Source: Amoebidium appalachense (lineage: Eukaryota > Ichthyosporea). From it: a stretch of 64,000 nt of DNA. The stretch lies in the NCBI GenBank assembly GCA_963693365.1, contig CAVNZM010000005.1, positions 3,100,001 through 3,164,000 on the forward strand, given 5' to 3'. The position numbers and the translations under genes were made by a program. Positions 43,181 to 53,182 of the stretch are shown piece by piece. Under the pieces are notes generated by a model. That model was given only the letters and a program-made list of their open reading frames with translations, searched no databases and was not told the origin of the DNA. Position 1 is the stretch's first letter. The number at the start of each line of letters is the position of its first letter.

Positions 43181-43257
43181 TTGTTCGTGTGCGCCTGTGC
43201 GTGTCTGACATTTGTGTGTTAGTGTTGTGTGTTTGTGTGTGTGTTTGTGTGTGTGTC

Positions 43258-43303
<46 letters not shown>

Positions 43304-43321
43304 AGTGTGTGTGTACAAGTG

Positions 43322-43359
<38 letters not shown>

Positions 43360-43499
43360 CTCGTCAACGAACCCCAACGCACATTCAGCTTCACTTGACC
43401 ATATATGGCTATTCGTGGCTACATGGGCACAGGCAGCACCGTGCTTGCGTGGCCACATGGTGGAAATCCATCATTACCATATATGGCAATTCGGTTTGC

Positions 43500-43500
<1 letters not shown>
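42941..43500 (+). repeat. ~138-bp unit duplicated 421 bp apart, with (TG)n
   Basis: A segment beginning CGTCAACAAACCCCAACGCA near 42,939 recurs near 43,361 with about 8 differences. It is followed in both cases by a long (TG)n. No coding support. Confidence 0.9.
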
Positions 43501-43570
<70 letters not shown>

Positions 43571-43575
43571 TGTGT

Positions 43576-43613
<38 letters not shown>

Positions 43614-43656
43614 TCGTGTGAGCCCGCGCGTCTCTCTGACGATTTGTGTGTAAGTG

Positions 43657-43722
<66 letters not shown>

Positions 43723-43745
43723 ATGGGCAGGGGCTGGCTTTAAGT

Positions 43746-43912
43746 TATATCTTTTCCGTTGAAGTACCTCACCCCCATTCCCAGCCTGAATCTTTGCACC
43801 TGCGCGTTAGAACATTTTCATTCCCTCCTTAAAGTGTCGGTGGGTATGGGTGGAGGGCCAGTTTGTGCACGTGTGTGGGTGTGTGTGTGGGTATGAGTGT
43901 GTGTGAGGGTAT

Positions 43913-43985
<73 letters not shown>

Positions 43986-44225
43986 GGGGGGAGGGGGGGG
44001 GGGGGGGGGGAGGGGTCGACGGGGAGGGAGGGAAGGGGGTACTGGGAAAGGTGTCGGCTGAGCACGGGATGGCAGACTGCATGGAGTGGAGGTGGCAAAG
44101 ACAAGACCACAAAAGAAATATTTGTTTTTAATTCAACCATTACTAAGGGCATAGCGATTTACATCCACGCGTACGATAGTCTACATTGTAAGGCTTCATC
44201 TTTTTACACTACATTCATTTGTCTA
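43746..44225 (+). repeat. Segmental duplication block 1, second copy
   Basis: Counterpart of 34,540-34,990. It marks the left end of the accessory island. The next 1.69 kb (44,226-45,917) has no counterpart at 34,990, where block 1 runs straight into the outer-flank sequence. Confidence 0.9.
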
Positions 44226-44530
44226 CATTATTTATTTAGTCTACACTAGAAACATTCACAGACGTTTACACAAAACTGTATCAGACAGTATCCGGCTGAC
44301 TTTCGTACACGTGCACTGAAACTTTATCAACATTCTACACTGAAACTTCTTAAGACTGCATCAGACTTTATCACTTTATACACAAGACACTTTACCAGAC
44401 TTTCTACACTGACACTTTAACTTCATTAGACTTTATCACACTTTGACTTTCTACACTGAAACTTCAACTTTATCAGACTTTAACACACTTTATATACTAA
44501 CTAGAAACTTTATGCGAACTTTGAAACTCG
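44226..44530. repeat. Degenerate ACTTTATCAGACTTT-type repeats
   Basis: About ten imperfect copies of an ACTTTATC / ACACTGAAACTT motif in AT-rich DNA, just 3' of the minus-strand 193-aa ORF. A 3' untranslated role is possible. Confidence 0.6.
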
Positions 44531-44681
44531 CATAAGAGCATAAGGCAGACGCACGACCCTCGGTGGTTGCAGTCTGGCCGCCCAGTGGAACCCTGTGTGC
44601 CCTTGCCGTGGTGCACCCCCCGAACAACTCCCGACCATCCCCACCACTGCGTGGGTGTCGGTGGATGAATGCGCAGGGGGT

Positions 44682-45263
44682 TTACGGCACCACGGCGGAG
44701 GGCTCACTTTGGGTGCGGCCAAACAGGCGGCACAGGCCAGCCCTTGCTTTGCAGCCCAGCTTTGCGGCCAGTCGAGTAACAGCGCGCGGCTTTTTCTGCT
44801 TCTGCACGCTTTTCGGGTCCACCGTGGCCTGGGCAGCTACCTGGGCAGCCAACTCCGCGGCCCTCCGGGCTTCCTTCAGGGCCGGATACTCTGCCTCAAA
44901 CTTGGCTATACGGTCTAGGTAGGCCTTGGTGAAGGTGGGGGGCGGTGCGCGCTTGCGCGGCACCACAGCGGGCAGTGCTGTGTTTTGGCGCCACCTGCAG
45001 GCAAAGTTCCAGACAGTGGTGCTCACGGCGCACAGTAGCGCCCACGTGGCCAGAAAAGTCTCCTTGAACGAAGGCCCGCCGAACAGCAGCTCATGCACCG
45101 CCGGCTGCATGTTTTCAAGGCAGCACACCAAATGGCTCACGGCCCATGCGCACAGTGGCTCCCACACGGCCAGAAGGGCGCCCTTCAGCGACGGGCACAC
45201 GTGCAGAAGAAACTGCACCAGCAGAAGGAGTTCAATAAAAAACGTCTGCACCCGTGGGGCCAT
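44682..45263 (-). CDS. 193-aa protein with duplicated hydrophobic module, unknown
   Basis: An intronless frame starting at ATG 45263 (MAPRVQTFF...). The N-terminal half is hydrophobic and contains two related ~30-residue modules: 'CPSLKGALLAVWEPLCAWAV' and 'GPSFKETFLATWALLCAVST', each ending in a Cys. These probably form membrane helices or hairpins. The C-terminal half is soluble and basic: an Ala/Glu helix 'ALKEARRAAELAAQVAAQAT', then a Lys/Arg-rich tail. I do not recognise a family. It sits in a 1.69-kb segment missing from the paralogous locus at 34,990, next to the palindromic element. It has its own TATA-like sequence and GC-rich coding composition unlike the AT-rich flanks. It may be cargo of a mobile or viral-type insertion; that is inference. 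Confidence 0.6.
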   Translation of the reverse strand: MAPRVQTFFIELLLLVQFLLHVCPSLKGALLAVWEPLCAWAVSHLVCCLENMQPAVHELLFGGPSFKETFLATWALLCAVSTTVWNFACRWRQNTALPAVVPRKRAPPPTFTKAYLDRIAKFEAEYPALKEARRAAELAAQVAAQATVDPKSVQKQKKPRAVTRLAAKLGCKARAGLCRLFGRTQSEPSAVVP

Positions 45264-45542
45264 TCTTTTCAAGTTTTGACTAAGTTCTGTGTTGTGAAGG
45301 GCTTTTACACCACTTCGGTTTGTTTTGTTCGGGGTGTTTGCTCCGTGCCACGCTGCTCTATCTAAAGGCTTGTTGCCTGCTGCTACTCAACTACTTTGTG
45401 TTCGTCCAGTGTTTCAGGCTAGTCAGTTTGGCTTTTGTCGACTTCAATGTTTTCAATTGAGTCGTTTTTCGTTTTGGTTCTACAAAGCCTCTGTTCTTTC
45501 GATTTGAACTGAATAGAGTTGAGCGTGGATTGACAACTATCG

Positions 45543-45568
45543 GCCGCTTGCAAGCGGCTATATAGCTT
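45543..45568 (-). promoter_or_regulatory. Palindrome plus TATA box for the 193-aa ORF
   Basis: A perfect 16-bp palindrome (GCCGCTTGCAAGCGGC) directly adjoins TATATAGC, read on the minus strand as GCTATATAGCC. The start codon of the 193-aa ORF is about 300 bp downstream, in a leader with no other obvious feature. Confidence 0.5.
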
Positions 45569-46093
45569 TAGGCAAGATCATTGGTATGCAGTTGGCACCT
45601 CAAATCCGTGACATAGAATATAAAGTAGGCTCTAAACACTAATGAAATCGTCTTGGCCAATTTTAAATTGTGCTGGCAAAAGATCCATCCGGCACGTCTA
45701 ACCAGTTGCGTCACCGGCCACATGTACAGCAATGGGTGGGGCTGAAAGAGTGACAGAAAAACATTTTTCATCAGAGAGAATCGGTCAATATGCTGCTGGA
45801 TAAAAACCTTTTTTTTGAATCTCTGTTCTTCAGGTATATTGATGCTTTAGTGCTGTTCTACGACACCGCTCTCCACTTTGAACATAGCTTATCCGTTAGC
45901 TTCTCAGATTCTGTTTTGCCCCTCTTCTCGCCATCGTTACGATCGTTGATTGGTCGTACCATGGTTGCATGATCAGAAGGCGGCTCACGCGGCTGAGCCA
46001 CCGTGAGCCAGCCGCTGTGACGTCACTGACCATCATTCATGAGCGCTACGGTACGCTCATGAGCAGTACGCATGAGCAGTACGTGCACACGTA

Positions 46094-46225
46094 GGGGGCC
46101 CCCCGGCAGATTCGGCCTTCTTCCACAACCGGGCCGTTTGGTTGGCTGGCGCGGGGCCGGGGTTACGTAAGGCGGTGGGGTCGGGGGAGGCCAGACCACG
46201 ATATGGAGGTTTGGGGGGAGGCCTG
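46094..46225 (-). repeat. 132-bp terminal repeat, left copy
   Basis: Begins GGGGGCCCCCCGGCAGATTC at the outer end and carries GGTTACGTAAGG. It abuts the outer-flank sequence ending GTGCACACGTA. Directly inside it are two further copies of the 12-bp palindrome-like CCTTACGTAAG. Confidence 0.9.
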
Positions 46226-46337
46226 CGCAGGGCCTTACGTAAGCCTTACGTAAGGCGGTCAGGCGGGGGCGGGCGCTAGGTAGAGCACGATACGGAAGGC
46301 GTGGGTCTGGGGAGGTTTATGTGGCGAATCGGGCTGC

Positions 46338-46470
46338 GCGGTTGTGAAACTTGCGCTAATGACGTCGTCAGTAGGGAACCAGTCAGATTCTTCGGTCGTG
46401 GAAGTTGCAGAAGTGGCCTCGTGAGCCGTGATAGTGAACCAGTCGGAGGGCCCGGTTGTGAAAGTTAGCT
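46338..46470 (+). promoter_or_regulatory. Three ~56-bp tandem iterons upstream of the TATA box
   Basis: GGTTGTGAAAC (46,340), GGTCGTGGAAG (46,394) and GGTTGTGAAAG (46,454) recur at about 56-60 bp spacing, each linked to a GAACCAGTC motif. An inverted CACAACCGGGC lies at about 46,500 and another in the terminal repeat. The arrangement resembles an enhancer or initiator-binding array. The same array is present inverted in the right arm. Confidence 0.6.
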
Positions 46471-46574
46471 AATGAGCGTTAATTACACCTGTAGCTTGCA
46501 CAACCGGGCGATACCATTGGGTAGTGGTTTGAAGTTTTATGATTGGATAAAAACCATTCAATCCTTTTGGCGGG

Positions 46575-46608
46575 TATATATAAACGTAGATCTGGGGGTA
46601 GTATATAA
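46575..46608 (+). promoter_or_regulatory. TATA boxes of the 52-aa ORF
   Basis: TATATATAA at 46575-46583 and TATATAA at 46602-46608 lie 36-69 bp before ATG 46644. They are mirrored in the right arm. A separate TATAAAAAGGG at 46839-46849 points to a second transcript running towards the centre of the palindrome. Confidence 0.6.
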
Positions 46609-46643
46609 TGCAGCAACACGATATTTGACGCTCAGTTTTTATA

Positions 46644-46802
46644 ATGCCGCCGAAGCGAAGCAGAGCAAAGCAGAAGAAAGTTGTACAGCCTCCTTGTGGT
46701 ACTAGTGAATATGCAGTTGCGAGCATAAGCCTGAACATAACCAATGCGGGTGGGAATGTGCGATACCATTTGGTAGGCCTTTTGAATGAAATAGTTGGGT
46801 AG
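46644..46802 (+). CDS. 52-aa basic protein of the palindromic element (left copy)
   Basis: ATG 46644 to TAG. The N-terminus 'MPPKRSRAKQKKVVQPP' is a strong basic, nuclear-localisation-like tract. It is followed by a more ordinary segment ending 'VRYHLVGLLNEIVG'. TATA boxes precede it at normal distance. The copy in the other arm differs by one codon (Ile to Met near the end). No family recognised. A DNA- or RNA-binding role is a guess from charge alone. Confidence 0.5.
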   Translation: MPPKRSRAKQKKVVQPPCGTSEYAVASISLNITNAGGNVRYHLVGLLNEIVG

Positions 46803-47427
46803 GAATCACGGTATTTGTCTTAGCGGCTAGTGGAGAGGTATAAAAAGGGTGAACACGATATCGTCGATCACTTTGTGACGCAGCGCGGTGTGGAGCAGGG
46901 TACTCAGAAGAAAGCTGTCTGGAGCGAGCCTTTTTCTTGTTAGTACTGCATAACAGTCAAACTCGAGTGTGGATATCTTTGAACACGAGTAGGAGGTTTC
47001 CTCTTTGTCGAAGTACTGTTTGTTGTTTTTTTGACAAATAGTATGTTAAGATAGTCGCAGAAGTTCTTTCTTTTTACAATTTTTTTATTGCGGACTGCGG
47101 CTCAGAGGAGCTGTCAATGTTAGGCACCTCATAGAATTATGGTCGCCGACGGATCATTTTTCGAAGCTTGGTGAACATGAATTATTGGCGGCAACTGATC
47201 TGAGTGCGAGGTGATGGCGCTTCAAGCTGAGATTGGTCAGGGCCGGAATCGGATCCCTGACAGGTGCATTGTGGGTCGAAAGACGTAGGGCTACCTTTCG
47301 TTAAAACGGTTTTTTGCAGTTTCCTTATATGGCTAATCGGATCGAACCGGATTCGATCTGGACCAATCATAAATACCCCTTGGCAGAGTTTCTCGTTACG
47401 ACACGTAGGGCTACCTTTCACGTATCG

Positions 47428-47559
47428 CAGGCCTCCCCCCAAACCTCCATATCGTGGTCTGGCCTCCCCCGACCCCACCGCCTTACGTAACCCCGGCCCC
47501 GCGCCAGCCAACCAAACGGCCCGGTTGTGGAAGAAGGCCGAATCTGCCGGGGGGCCCCC
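47428..47559 (+). repeat. 132-bp terminal repeat, central copy
   Basis: Occupies the unpaired centre of the palindrome, with its CAGGCCTCC end to the left and its GGGGCCCCC end to the right. The orientation makes it the right-hand terminal repeat of the left unit. Confidence 0.9.
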
Positions 47560-48170
47560 AAAGGTAGCCCTACGTGTCGTAACGAGAAACTCTGCCAAGG
47601 GGTATTTATGATTGGTCCAGATCGAATCCGGTTCGATCCGATTAGCCATATAAGGAAACTGCAAAAAACCGTTTTTACGAAAGGTAGCCCTACGTCTTTC
47701 GACCCACAATGCACCTGTCAGGGATCCGATTCCGGCCCTGACCAATCTCAGCTTGAAGCGCCATCACCTCGCACTCAGATCAGTTGCCGCCAATAATTCA
47801 TGTTCACCAAGCTTCGAAAAATGATCCGACCATAATTCTATGAGGTGCCTAACATTGACAGCTCCTCTGAGCCGCAGTCCGCAATAAAAAAATTGTAAAA
47901 AGAAAGAACTTCTGCGACTTATCTTAACATACTATTTGTCAAAAAAACAACAAACAGTACTTCGACAAAGAGGAAACCTCCTACTCGTGTTCAAAGATAT
48001 CCACACTCGAGTTTGACTGTTATGCAGTACTAACAAGAAAAAGGCTCGCTCCAGACAGCTTTCTTCTGAGTACCCTGCTCCACACCGCGCTGCGTCACAA
48101 AGTGATCGACGATATCGTGTTCACCCTTTTTATACCTCTCCACTAGCCGCTAAGACAAATACCGTGATTC

Positions 48171-48329
48171 CTACCCAACCATTTCATTCAAAAGGCCTAC
48201 CAAATGGTATCGCACATTCCCACCCGCATTGGTTATGTTCAGGCTTATGCTCGCAACTGCATATTCACTAGTACCACAAGGAGGCTGTACAACTTTCTTC
48301 TGCTTTGCTCTGCTTCGCTTCGGCGGCAT
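48171..48329 (-). CDS. 52-aa basic protein of the palindromic element (right copy)
   Basis: Mirror copy of the left ORF, with the same TATA boxes in reverse (about 48,365-48,398). 51 of 52 codons encode the same residue. The two ORFs are convergent, both reading towards the palindrome centre. An intact frame in both arms means either selection or a very recent duplication. Confidence 0.5.
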   Translation of the reverse strand: MPPKRSRAKQKKVVQPPCGTSEYAVASISLNITNAGGNVRYHLVGLLNEMVG

Positions 48330-48747
48330 TATAAAAACTGAGCGTCAAATATCGTGTTGCTGCATTATATACTACCCCCAGATCTACGTTTATATATACC
48401 CGCCAAAAGGATTGAATGGTTTTTATCCAATCATAAAACTTCAAACCACTACCCAATGGTATCGCCCGGTTGTGCAAGCTACAGGTGTAATTAACGCTCA
48501 TTAGCTAACTTTCACAACCGGGCCCTCCGACTGGTTCACTATCACGGCTCACGAGGCCACTTCTGCAACTTCCACGACCGAAGAATCTGACTGGTTCCCT
48601 ACTGACGACGTCATTAGCGCAAGTTTCACAACCGCGCAGCCCGATTCGCCACATAAACCTCCCCAGACCCACGCCTTCCGTATCGTGCTCTACCTAGCGC
48701 CCGCCCCCGCCTGACCGCCTTACGTAAGGCTTACGTAAGGCCCTGCG

Positions 48748-48879
48748 CAGGCCTCCCCCCAAACCTCCATATCGTGGTCTGGCCTCCCCCGACCCCACCG
48801 CCTTACGTAACCCCGGCCCCGCGCCAGCCAACCAAACGGCCCGGTTGTGGAAGAAGGCCGAATCTGCCGGGGGGCCCCC
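48748..48879 (+). repeat. 132-bp terminal repeat, right copy
   Basis: Outer end GGGGCCCCC at 48879 abuts the inverted outer-flank sequence TACGTGTGCACGTAC. Same orientation as the central copy. Confidence 0.9.
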
Positions 48880-49253
48880 TACGTGTGCACGTACTGCTCA
48901 TGCGTACTGCTCATGCGTACCGTAGCGCTCATGAATGATGGTCAGTGACGTCACAGCGGCTGGCTCACGGTGGCTCAGCCGCGTGAGCCACCTTCTGATC
49001 ACGCAACCATGGTACGACCAATCAACGATCGTAACGATGGCGAGAAGAGGGGCAAAACAGAATCTGAGAAGCTAACATATAAGCTATGTTCACAGTGGAG
49101 AACGGTGTCGTAGCACAGCACAAAAGCATCAATAAACCTGAAGAACAGAGATTTAAAAAATGTTTTTATCAATTAGCATATTGACCGATACTCCCTGATG
49201 AAAAATGTTTTTCTGTCACTGTTTCAGCCCCACCCATTGCTGTACGAAAGTCT

Positions 49254-50284
49254 TAGACAACAACCCCCTGCGACGGCTCCACCTTCATGGTGGCTCTAAA
49301 TCTGTAGGAGCCTCCCACCCCGTCCCAACCCCCAACCCCCACCCCCCACCCTCCTCCCTTTTTATCCTCGCCCACCCCCCTCCCCCGGGCTCCCCATAGC
49401 TCCCGCAGTTCCTAGTCCCCTTAAAGACATCCGACACGCACACACAGGTTTGAACACCTCTTTTGCTTCTTGTTCCTTCCTTGCTCGAGCTCACTCCCCT
49501 TCGCCTCCCTCTTCTCCCCCCCCCCCCCCCCCCCCCCGCCCTCCCTTTTCCCCCCTATCTTCCCCTTCTCCCCCCCCCCCCCCCCTTGATTTATCTCCCC
49601 CCCCCTCCCCCCCCCCCCCGGTCTCTCTTGGAGACTCTCACTCCCCCCCCCCCCCCCCCCCCCTCCCCTCTCATCTCTTTCTCTTTCTCTATATGTCACA
49701 CACACACACTGTCTTCCATCTCTGTCTCCCTGTGTCTCATCCCCTTCTCTCTCTTTCGAGGCTCTCTCTCTGTGTGTTTTCTGACTTTTAGTTCCCACAG
49801 TTTTAAGGAGAGGTACGGCAAAATATTCAACCGTATCGAACACACACTGAACGCCGTTCAGAAGTGTACATCGGTACGCACATTCCATTGCCTATTACGG
49901 ACAGCCCCACACGATCGCCAGATCACAGCTGGTACGTGCCATGCTGTTTGTGTGGGTGGGTGGGTGGGTGGGTGGGTGGGTGGGGGGTCGGGGGGTGGGG
50001 GGGGGTGGGGGGTGGGGGGGGGTGGGTGGGTAGGCGGGCGGGCGGGCGGGCGGGCGGGCGGGTGGGTGGGTGGGTGGGTGGGTGGGTGGGTGGGTGGGTA
50101 AGTGGGTGTGGGTGTGGGTGTGGGTGTGTGATGGGTATGTGTATGTGCCAGTATGTGTGTGTGCGTGTGTGTGTGGGCCGGTCAGTGTGTGTATTTGAAA
50201 AGGCGGGTGTGTGTGTGTGGGGGGGGGGGGGGGGGGGGGGGGGGGGGAAGGCTCGTGCGGACGTCCGTAGGTGTGTGTGCCTGG
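49254..50284 (+). repeat. Segmental duplication block 2, second copy
   Basis: Counterpart of 36,149-37,081. At about 50,284 (GGGATCCGGAG) it switches directly to sequence matching 42,163-42,330, so 5 kb present between those blocks in the first locus is missing here. Confidence 0.95.
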
Positions 50285-50398
50285 GATCCGGAGGGGGGGG
50301 GGGGGGGGGGGGGGAAGATACATGATGGGTGTGTGTTACACGGCGTGTGTGTGTCTGTGTGTTGTGTTTGTGTGTGCGCACGCGTGCACATGTGTGTG

Positions 50399-50484
<86 letters not shown>

Positions 50485-50739
50485 CTGTGTGTGTGCCCCC
50501 AAGACCCCTACTGCACAAATTGCCAGACAGCAGACACGGTCACTGCCCAGTGTAAGTGGCTCAAGTGGATTGGAGGGCAGCCTGGCCAACCAGACCCCGA
50601 GGACATCAAGTGGGTTACAAGGAGGTTCTGCCCGCGGTCCCTAGGGCCCCTGCTAACAGCCCTCGGCACCACAGAGCCCACGACACGAGTCATTTTAGGT
50701 AAAATTACAGTAGAATTGCCAACCTCTTTTTTCCCCTAA
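49801..50739 (+). pseudogene. Duplicated SH3-gene exon joined to a new exon
   Basis: 49801-49931 is the copy of exon 36694-36824, with three base changes. In the exon's reading frame all three change the residue (Gly to Glu, Ile to Thr, Pro to Arg), while acceptor and donor are intact. The next candidate exon, 50504-50698 (acceptor CCCCCAAG), joins in phase and reads 'DPYCTNCQTADTVTAQCKWL' followed by 'KWIGGQPGQPDPEDIKWVTR'. It is open to TAA at 50737-50739 if not spliced at 50698. The upstream exons and the SH3 exons are absent. This is either a decayed duplicate or a chimeric new gene. I do not recognise the second exon. Confidence 0.4.
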
Positions 50740-51714
50740 AATTTGGACGCCAGGCAACACGACCCTTCCACCCACACACCCCAAAATGCACAAACACAAA
50801 CACCCAACACCAAACGTAAACAGAGAGGTAGAGCCCCACCGAAACCCAAACCACACACACACGCACCCCCAACACACACACAGCCAGCATGCCAAACCTG
50901 CAGACACCCCCACAGAACCAATCAACCATGTAACTAGACCACTACACCGTAGCCACCCTCTATGTAAAACACCATATTCTGCTAAGCAGCAACCCACCAC
51001 CACCAGACCCCACCATCCATCCATCCCCCTGTAGGCACCACCCACACCACACCACACATTCCACCACTTTAGACGAACCAATGAGAGCCCGGTTTTGAGT
51101 TTGTTCGTAGGTCTTGAGTGGAGGGGAAGCCTGGTGCTACCCACCGGCATGGCTGGCCGGTGCATGCGCTGGGTGTGTGCAAATAGTTAGGATTGTTAAG
51201 GGTGTGTTAGCTTGGCCAATAATTGTTGTTTTGTGTGGGTAAACGGAGAAGCAGAGAGCACAGATGGGTGTTATGTTATACACAACACAGAGACACACGG
51301 GAGAAACACAACCGGAGAGGTGGAACGATTTTTGGAACCATAGGAAATGAATACGACTGCTTGATATTTATTCCAAGATGAAGTCTCTTTTATACTTGGG
51401 AATGTGAAAACGATAAACCAATCAAAAGAACGAAAACTCTATTTTCCAATCAGAAAGACGAAAACTATGAGTGTAAAATATATCGATCAAAATGTCTGTC
51501 GACACATTGAATATAAAACTCAATCCTCTAATGAAAGAAACTTCTAATAAAAGCACGGAAACATTTAACAAAATGAAACCACTTATGTAACTATTAGTTC
51601 ACAACATACATTTATACATGTTCTTATCATAACACGTCTAAATATAATTATTCCTAATAGTTGGAGAACATAGCACAATGCTACGTCGTGAGAAAGGAAT
51701 GGGAAAGGAATGTA
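50740..51714. other. Unique spacer between duplication and TIR element
   Basis: CA-rich but mostly unique DNA. The 45 bp at 50,936-50,982 match 41,779-41,822 and, on the minus strand, contain GGTGGCTACGGTGTAGTGGTC, which resembles a tRNA A-box region. AT-rich sequence follows from 51,180. No supported gene apart from the short frame interrupted at 51,714. Confidence 0.5.
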
Positions 51715-52821
51715 CAGTATGCGTCCGCGCGTAACATACGCCGCGCACAACATAACGTCGACGCCGATTTTCAAAAATCTTAACAGTACTGACCTCGGTC
51801 ATTTTTCGGGATTATGTTAGCGCACCAAGGGGTCCTATACATAGTAGGCCGAATTATCGGTTTATCTGGTCAGTTTAGACCCCCTATCTTTAGTATTTCG
51901 ATCTCTTTCCCAGACAAAACAGTGGTTCGCCGTGATTTCAACGACCGCCCAAAGCTCGGCAGGGCCAATGATAGGCGGCGGCCGCACATCGCATGGTATG
52001 CAAAGGACTCATGTGGCCGACTACGTCGATAAACGAGCAGAAACATACGAAGGCCCCAACTAGTTCGAAGCAGTCTTGTATAGCTAGTTTTTACATCCTG
52101 GTCATATAGGCAGGTTGAATGCATATTAAACCCACCGATCATGACCAAGCCAGTAGTCCAGGTGCAGGCAGCTGCACTTGGGGCGTTGAATAGTGCACTG
52201 CACACAGTAAATGAGGCCACATGTACAGACAAGTTAAGTTTCAGGAAACTACCCAAGAAGCCCAAGCAATCATTTCTGAGGGTTTTGTAAACGCAAACAA
52301 CACAATCAACAACGCAACCACACGTGCAATTGCACAAGCCGAAACGGCAAAAGCACAATTGCGCTCGCACATGGAGAGTTTAGAGAGCCGCAGAGCCCCC
52401 ACACGCGCGGAATCGTTGAGTCTTTTCCGTGTGAGTTACGGTAATGGTTTGGAGCTTGATGAAACCCTGAATACGGATTTGTATGAGGCGAAGGGGGAGG
52501 GGTTGCCTCTTACTCGTGTAGGTGTGTGGTGCCAAATTCGTGGTGTGAGAGTAAGGTGTGAGGGAGCAGAAAGACTAGTACGTCCTTGTTTGTATGAGTT
52601 GTTTTGTGTGTGTGTGTGTGTGTGTGTGTACATGTGTGTTTCTTTTTTGGTTTGGTCCCCTTGAAAAAAATTAGTATGTTTTTATTATTATTTGAATCAA
52701 TTACTTATTGATTTCCTCTATATTTACTTATTTAGCGGGTTGGGGAGGAGGGGAGGGGGGGGGAGGGGGGGGGGGGACTTGATGTACTAAATGCTATACT
52801 TTCAAGTATTGATTTAGATTT

Positions 52822-52892
<71 letters not shown>

Positions 52893-53147
52893 CACACACA
52901 CACACATAGGCTTTCACGCTTTCAGCTTCTTCTTTTTTTTTTTTTTTTTCAAATTTTTTTCTTTCCGAATTTCCCTTTTATTTTTTTTCACCATCTCAAA
53001 AAGGAACTAGTTTAAGTATTCTTTGTTTATTCATTCATTTGATCAATTTATTATTTGTTTACTACTATTACTATGTCATTTAGCGGTTTGCGGATTCCCC
53101 GCCCGATGGAGAGGCCCAGTGTGGCCTCCTGGGCGGGCGGGAGGGCG

Positions 53148-53182
<35 letters not shown>

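Larger units (their letters stand above)
45724..49245. mobile_element. 3.5-kb near-perfect palindrome: inverted dimer of a TIR element
   Basis: The left arm 45724-47417 and right arm 47560-49245 are reverse complements around a centre near 47,486. The inner 1.3 kb of each arm is almost identical: I saw only a few substitutions and small indels, for example a 6-bp indel near 47,145. The outer ~190 bp is more diverged. A 132-bp repeat occurs three times: 46094-46225, 47428-47559 and 48748-48879. The first and second face outward as terminal inverted repeats of a 1.47-kb unit. The third closes the second, inverted unit, which lacks its own inner terminal repeat. Each unit holds TATA boxes and a 52-aa ORF. 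No transposase, integrase, Rep or polymerase is recognisable, so it is either non-autonomous or of an unknown kind. A viral or plasmid dimer, foldback transposon or inverted duplication are all possible. Confidence 0.85.

Noticed and set aside
46469-46744. 91-residue open frames antisense to the 52-aa ORF in both arms of the palindrome
   Set aside because: No promoter in the right direction and no coding character. They mirror the TATA-driven ORF on the opposite strand.
47182-47796. Open frames of 89-187 residues spanning the palindrome centre
   Set aside because: They run across arm, central repeat and opposite arm, repeat the same peptide in both directions, and lack start-site or promoter support.
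50695-51165. 156-residue minus-strand open frame rich in Trp, Cys and Gly
   Set aside because: Composition follows CA-rich DNA on the other strand, part of it is repeated non-coding sequence, and it overlaps the end of a better supported plus-strand exon.
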